From Sporomusaceae bacterium UBA7701 (lineage in GTDB: Bacteria; Bacillota; Negativicutes; Sporomusales; UBA7701): DNA of 29,845 nt. The translations under genes were made by a program, and so were the position numbers. Below, piece after piece: positions 26,859 through 29,845 of the stretch. The stretch is taken from NCBI GenBank assembly GCA_002482545.1, contig DLGF01000003.1, positions 1 to 29,845 on the forward strand. Reading direction: 5' to 3'. Below the pieces are notes generated by a model that had not been told where the DNA came from, ran no database searches, and saw only the letters and a program-made list of their open reading frames with translations. Each line of letters begins with the position of its first letter. Within the stretch, counting starts at the first letter, position 1.

Positions 26859-29845
26859 AACCGTTTAATTTGACTGAATGGGCGCTGAACCATAAGCAGA
26901 TCGTTTATTATTTTATCCTCCTGCTGGTTTTGGGCGGGATCTTCTCGTATCAAAACCTCGGCCGCATGGAAGATCCCGACTTTTCGATCCGGCAGATGGT
27001 GGTGACCGTAGACTGGCCCGGCGCCACCGCCCGCCAGGTGGAAGAACAAGTCACCGATAAAATCGAAAAAAAACTGCAGGATACCCCTGGTTTGGACTTT
27101 TTACGCAGCTATTCCCGGCCGGGGCAGGCCATCATTTACGTCAATTTAAAATATGATGTGGTCACCAGCGCCCAGCTCCGGCCCACCTGGCTGGAAGTGC
27201 GCAACATGGTCAACGACATTAAACCCACTTTGCCTGCAGGTGTGCAGGGGCCTTATTTCAACGACCGCTTTGACGATGTTTTCGGCTGCATTTACGCCCT
27301 GACCGGCGACGGCTACAGCTATGAAGAACTGCGGGAAAAGGCGGAGACCATCCGCCGCATTTTCCTTGGTGTGCCGAATGTGCGCAAAGCGGATCTTATC
27401 GGGGTTCAGGCCGAAAAAATCTTTATCGAAATCGAGACAACCAAACTGGCGCAATTGGGCCTGGCCCCGGCGGATATTACCGGCGCCGTCCAGGCGCAAA
27501 ACGCCATGACGGCCTCCGGAATGGTGGAAACGACCTCCGACAACGTCTATCTCAGAATTACCGGTATCTTTGAAAATATTGAGGACCTGGAAAATCTGCC
27601 GATCCGGGCCAGCGGCCGGACCCTCCGGCTGGGGGATATCGCCAAGATTGAACGCAGCTACAGTGACCCGTCAGACCCGAAGCTGTTTTACAACGGCCAG
27701 CCGGCCATCGGCATTGCGTTGTCGATGGAAAACGGCGGCAATATCCTTACACTCGGCGAGCATTTAGACAAGACGGCGGCGCAGATCCAAAAAGACTTGC
27801 CGCTTGGCATGGAACTCAATACCGTTTCCAACCAGCCTAAAGTGGTGAAAGAGTCCATCAATGAATTTGTGAAGTCGCTGGCGGAAGCAGTGGCGATCGT
27901 GCTTATCGTCAGTTTCTTGAGCCTGGGGATGCGCTCCGGCATGGTCGTCGCCTTTTGCATTCCTTTGGCTATTATGGGAACCTTCATCTTCATGAAAATT
28001 TTCGGCGTCGACCTGCACAAGATTTCGCTCGGCGCACTCATTATCGCCTTGGGACTGTTGGTGGATGACGCCATTATCGCCATTGAAATGATGATTGTGA
28101 AATTGGAGCAGGGCTGGAGCCGCTTCGACGCCGCCTGCTACGCCTATACCTCCACCGCCGCTCCCCGGCTGACCGGAGCGTTGATCACCTGCGCGGGCTT
28201 TGTGCCGGTCGGCTTCTCCAAAGGCAGCGCCTCCGAATATGTGGGCAGCATCTTCGCGGTGGTAACCATTGCCTTGCTGCTGTCCTGGGTGGTGGCCGGC
28301 ATGGTTACGCCGCTGTTGGGCTACCACCTGGTAAAAGTCGCCCCGGCCCCACCGGGCTACGATATTTATGACACGAGATTTTACCGGAAATTTAAGCAGC
28401 TGTTGAACTGGTGCCTGACACACCGCCGGGTGGTCTTGGGAATTACCGCCGCCATGTTTATCGGTTCCTCGCTGCTGATGTCCTCCATTAAAGAAGAGTT
28501 TTTCCCGCCGTCGACCCGGCCGGAATTGCTGGTGGAACTCCGCCTGCCGCCGGGCTCTTCCCTGAAAGCGACGGAGGAAGAGGCCAAACGGTTCGCCGCG
28601 CAATTTACCCAGGATGACAATGTCGCCAATTTCACCTATTATACCGGCCAGGCGGCGCCGCGCTTCGTGCTTACCGCTTTTCCGCCTGACGCCGATACGA
28701 ATTTCGCCGAATTTGTCTTTGTCGGCAAAGATCTGAAATCCCGCGAACTTCTGCGGGAGAAAGTGGAAAAACTCCTGGCGACACAATTTCCCAATGTGCG
28801 CGGCAATGTCAAAGTCGTGACCACCGGCCCGTCCGATCCGTATCCGGTCATGCTCCGGGTCAGCGGCTATGATCACGACAAAGTACGCGCCGTTGCCAAA
28901 CAGGCCCAGGAGCAACTTGCCGCCAATCCCCATTTATTAGATGTCAATCTGGAATGGAATGAAAAAAATAAAGTCATGCATTTGGCCATCGACCAGGACA
29001 AGGCGCGGATGCTGGGCCTGGACAGCCAGACGCTGGCCTCCAGCATGGAGGCTCTGCTGTCCGGCACATCCGTATCCGAGTTTCGCGAGAAGGACAAGAC
29101 GGTCGGCATTATGTTCCGGGTCGCCGACCAGGACCGCAGCGATCTTGCCCGGATTAGGGACCTGACCATTCATACCGGCAACGGAAAATTCATCCCGCTG
29201 GACCAAATCGCCAAAATCAGCTATGACGCCGAAGACGGGGGCATCTGGCGGCGGGACTTGAAGCCGACGATCACCGTGCAGGCCAATATCGTAAAAGAAA
29301 TTACCGGTAACGATGCAACCTATGAAGCCTACAACAGCTTGAAGGAATTGCGCACTTCCCTGCCGCCCGGCTACACTATTGAGATCGGCGGCACGACGGA
29401 AACGAGCATCAAGGCCACCCGCTGGCTGATGCAGCCGGTGCCGGCTATGGTGATTATTATTGTCACGTTACTGATGTTTCAACTGAAAAATATCCCCCAA
29501 ACGGTCCTGACCCTCTTGACCGCGCCGCTGGGCATCATCGGCGCCAGCTTGGCCCTGTTGCTGACCGGCAAGGCCATCGGTTTTGTCGTACAACTGGGCC
29601 TGTTGGCGCTGGCCGGCATCATTATGCGCAACTCGGTTATTCTTATTGATCAGATCGAACAGCATCTAAAGGCTGGTGAGCCCATGTGGGAGTCGATTAT
29701 CAATGCCACCGTCACCCGCTTCCGTCCTATCATGCTGACAGCGGCAGCCGCCATCTTGGGCATGATTCCCCTGGTATCCAGCATTTTCTGGGGCCCAATG
29801 GCCGTCGCCATCGCCGGCGGCTTGCTGGGGGCAACCCTGTTGACC
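26855..29845 (+). CDS. RND efflux pump, inner-membrane permease (3' end beyond window)
   Basis: The frame is open for 997 codons from ATG 26855 to the window end, so only a short C-terminal piece is missing from an RND protein of roughly 1,020-1,050 residues. It has the expected first helix, two large periplasmic loops, and two blocks of transmembrane helices. The helix 4 proton-relay pair is present as D404-D405 in GLLVDDAII, and NSVILIDQIEQ marks the matching helix in the second half. It exports drugs or other amphiphiles with proton influx. Substrates cannot be read. No outer-membrane channel gene is visible before the window ends. Confidence 0.93.
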   Translation, partial: MKPFNLTEWALNHKQIVYYFILLLVLGGIFSYQNLGRMEDPDFSIRQMVVTVDWPGATARQVEEQVTDKIEKKLQDTPGLDFLRSYSRPGQAIIYVNLKYDVVTSAQLRPTWLEVRNMVNDIKPTLPAGVQGPYFNDRFDDVFGCIYALTGDGYSYEELREKAETIRRIFLGVPNVRKADLIGVQAEKIFIEIETTKLAQLGLAPADITGAVQAQNAMTASGMVETTSDNVYLRITGIFENIEDLENLPIRASGRTLRLGDIAKIERSYSDPSDPKLFYNGQPAIGIALSMENGGNILTLGEHLDKTAAQIQKDLPLGMELNTVSNQPKVVKESINEFVKSLAEAVAIVLIVSFLSLGMRSGMVVAFCIPLAIMGTFIFMKIFGVDLHKISLGALIIALGLLVDDAIIAIEMMIVKLEQGWSRFDAACYAYTSTAAPRLTGALITCAGFVPVGFSKGSASEYVGSIFAVVTIALLLSWVVAGMVTPLLGYHLVKVAPAPPGYDIYDTRFYRKFKQLLNWCLTHRRVVLGITAAMFIGSSLLMSSIKEEFFPPSTRPELLVELRLPPGSSLKATEEEAKRFAAQFTQDDNVANFTYYTGQAAPRFVLTAFPPDADTNFAEFVFVGKDLKSRELLREKVEKLLATQFPNVRGNVKVVTTGPSDPYPVMLRVSGYDHDKVRAVAKQAQEQLAANPHLLDVNLEWNEKNKVMHLAIDQDKARMLGLDSQTLASSMEALLSGTSVSEFREKDKTVGIMFRVADQDRSDLARIRDLTIHTGNGKFIPLDQIAKISYDAEDGGIWRRDLKPTITVQANIVKEITGNDATYEAYNSLKELRTSLPPGYTIEIGGTTETSIKATRWLMQPVPAMVIIIVTLLMFQLKNIPQTVLTLLTAPLGIIGASLALLLTGKAIGFVVQLGLLALAGIIMRNSVILIDQIEQHLKAGEPMWESIINATVTRFRPIMLTAAAAILGMIPLVSSIFWGPMAVAIAGGLLGATLLT

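Noticed and set aside
25779..28933. Long minus-strand frames opposite the RND adaptor and pump
   Set aside because: They are antisense to strongly conserved efflux proteins and resemble no family.
1..29845. Mobile elements, CRISPR arrays, tRNA or rRNA genes
   Set aside because: I found no transposase, integrase, regularly spaced repeats, or tRNA/rRNA signature sequences by eye on either strand.

Overview
The window reads as a chromosome segment of a diderm (outer-membrane-bearing) Firmicute, most likely a member of the Negativicutes/Sporomusaceae. This is inference from gene content. Firmicute signs are strong AGGAGG-type ribosome binding sites, near-consensus sigma-A promoters, GTG/TTG starts, and long leaders carrying a ykkC-family riboswitch and fluoride riboswitches. 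Outer-membrane signs are ExbB/ExbD with a TonB-like partner, an RND efflux pump with its adaptor, and a zinc-binding protein with a plain signal peptide instead of a lipobox. I see no tRNA, rRNA, CRISPR array, insertion sequence or phage gene.

Positions 1-1900: the tail of an unknown gene, then a ykkC-family riboswitch leader feeding a HAD phosphatase-Nudix hydrolase fusion, and a convergent small zinc-ribbon gene.

Positions 1900-9130: a metal-homeostasis block. It holds a Fur-family regulator (probably Zur) with znuC-znuB, a separately promoted znuA, a small FeoB-associated-type Cys-rich membrane protein, exbB-exbD plus a TonB-like/TPR protein, and, on the minus strand, a DUF1007 + NicO-type transporter pair resembling ZevAB. 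A shared AT-rich palindrome (consensus TARTAAWATTAYTA) lies at the promoters of the zinc-ribbon gene, znuA and the DUF1007/NicO pair, which suggests one zinc regulon.

Positions 9130-12530: a cyclopropane-fatty-acyl-phospholipid synthase gene, a YitT-type membrane protein, and a divergent MerR-family regulator.

Positions 12540-24740: a large fluoride-response region, the most interesting part. Three fluoride (crcB-motif) riboswitches, each with an intrinsic terminator, head three units: (1) an enolase; (2) a CPA2-type antiporter, a UspA protein, a small ORF, DUF190 and the CrcB/FluC fluoride channel; (3) a dynamin-like GTPase, a second DUF190 protein, a small two-helix membrane protein, two MutS-like ATPases and a second dynamin-like GTPase whose C-terminal half has two CxxC...CxxH modules. 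Units 1 and 2 fit known fluoride resistance (a replaced enolase target and ion export). Unit 3 has no obvious place in fluoride export and may be a fluoride-induced membrane or nucleic-acid maintenance system.

Positions 24750-29845: a TetR-family regulator with a consensus promoter, three copies of its likely operator (TTGAACnGTTCAA), and the RND adaptor and pump genes it probably represses. The pump gene runs off the window end.
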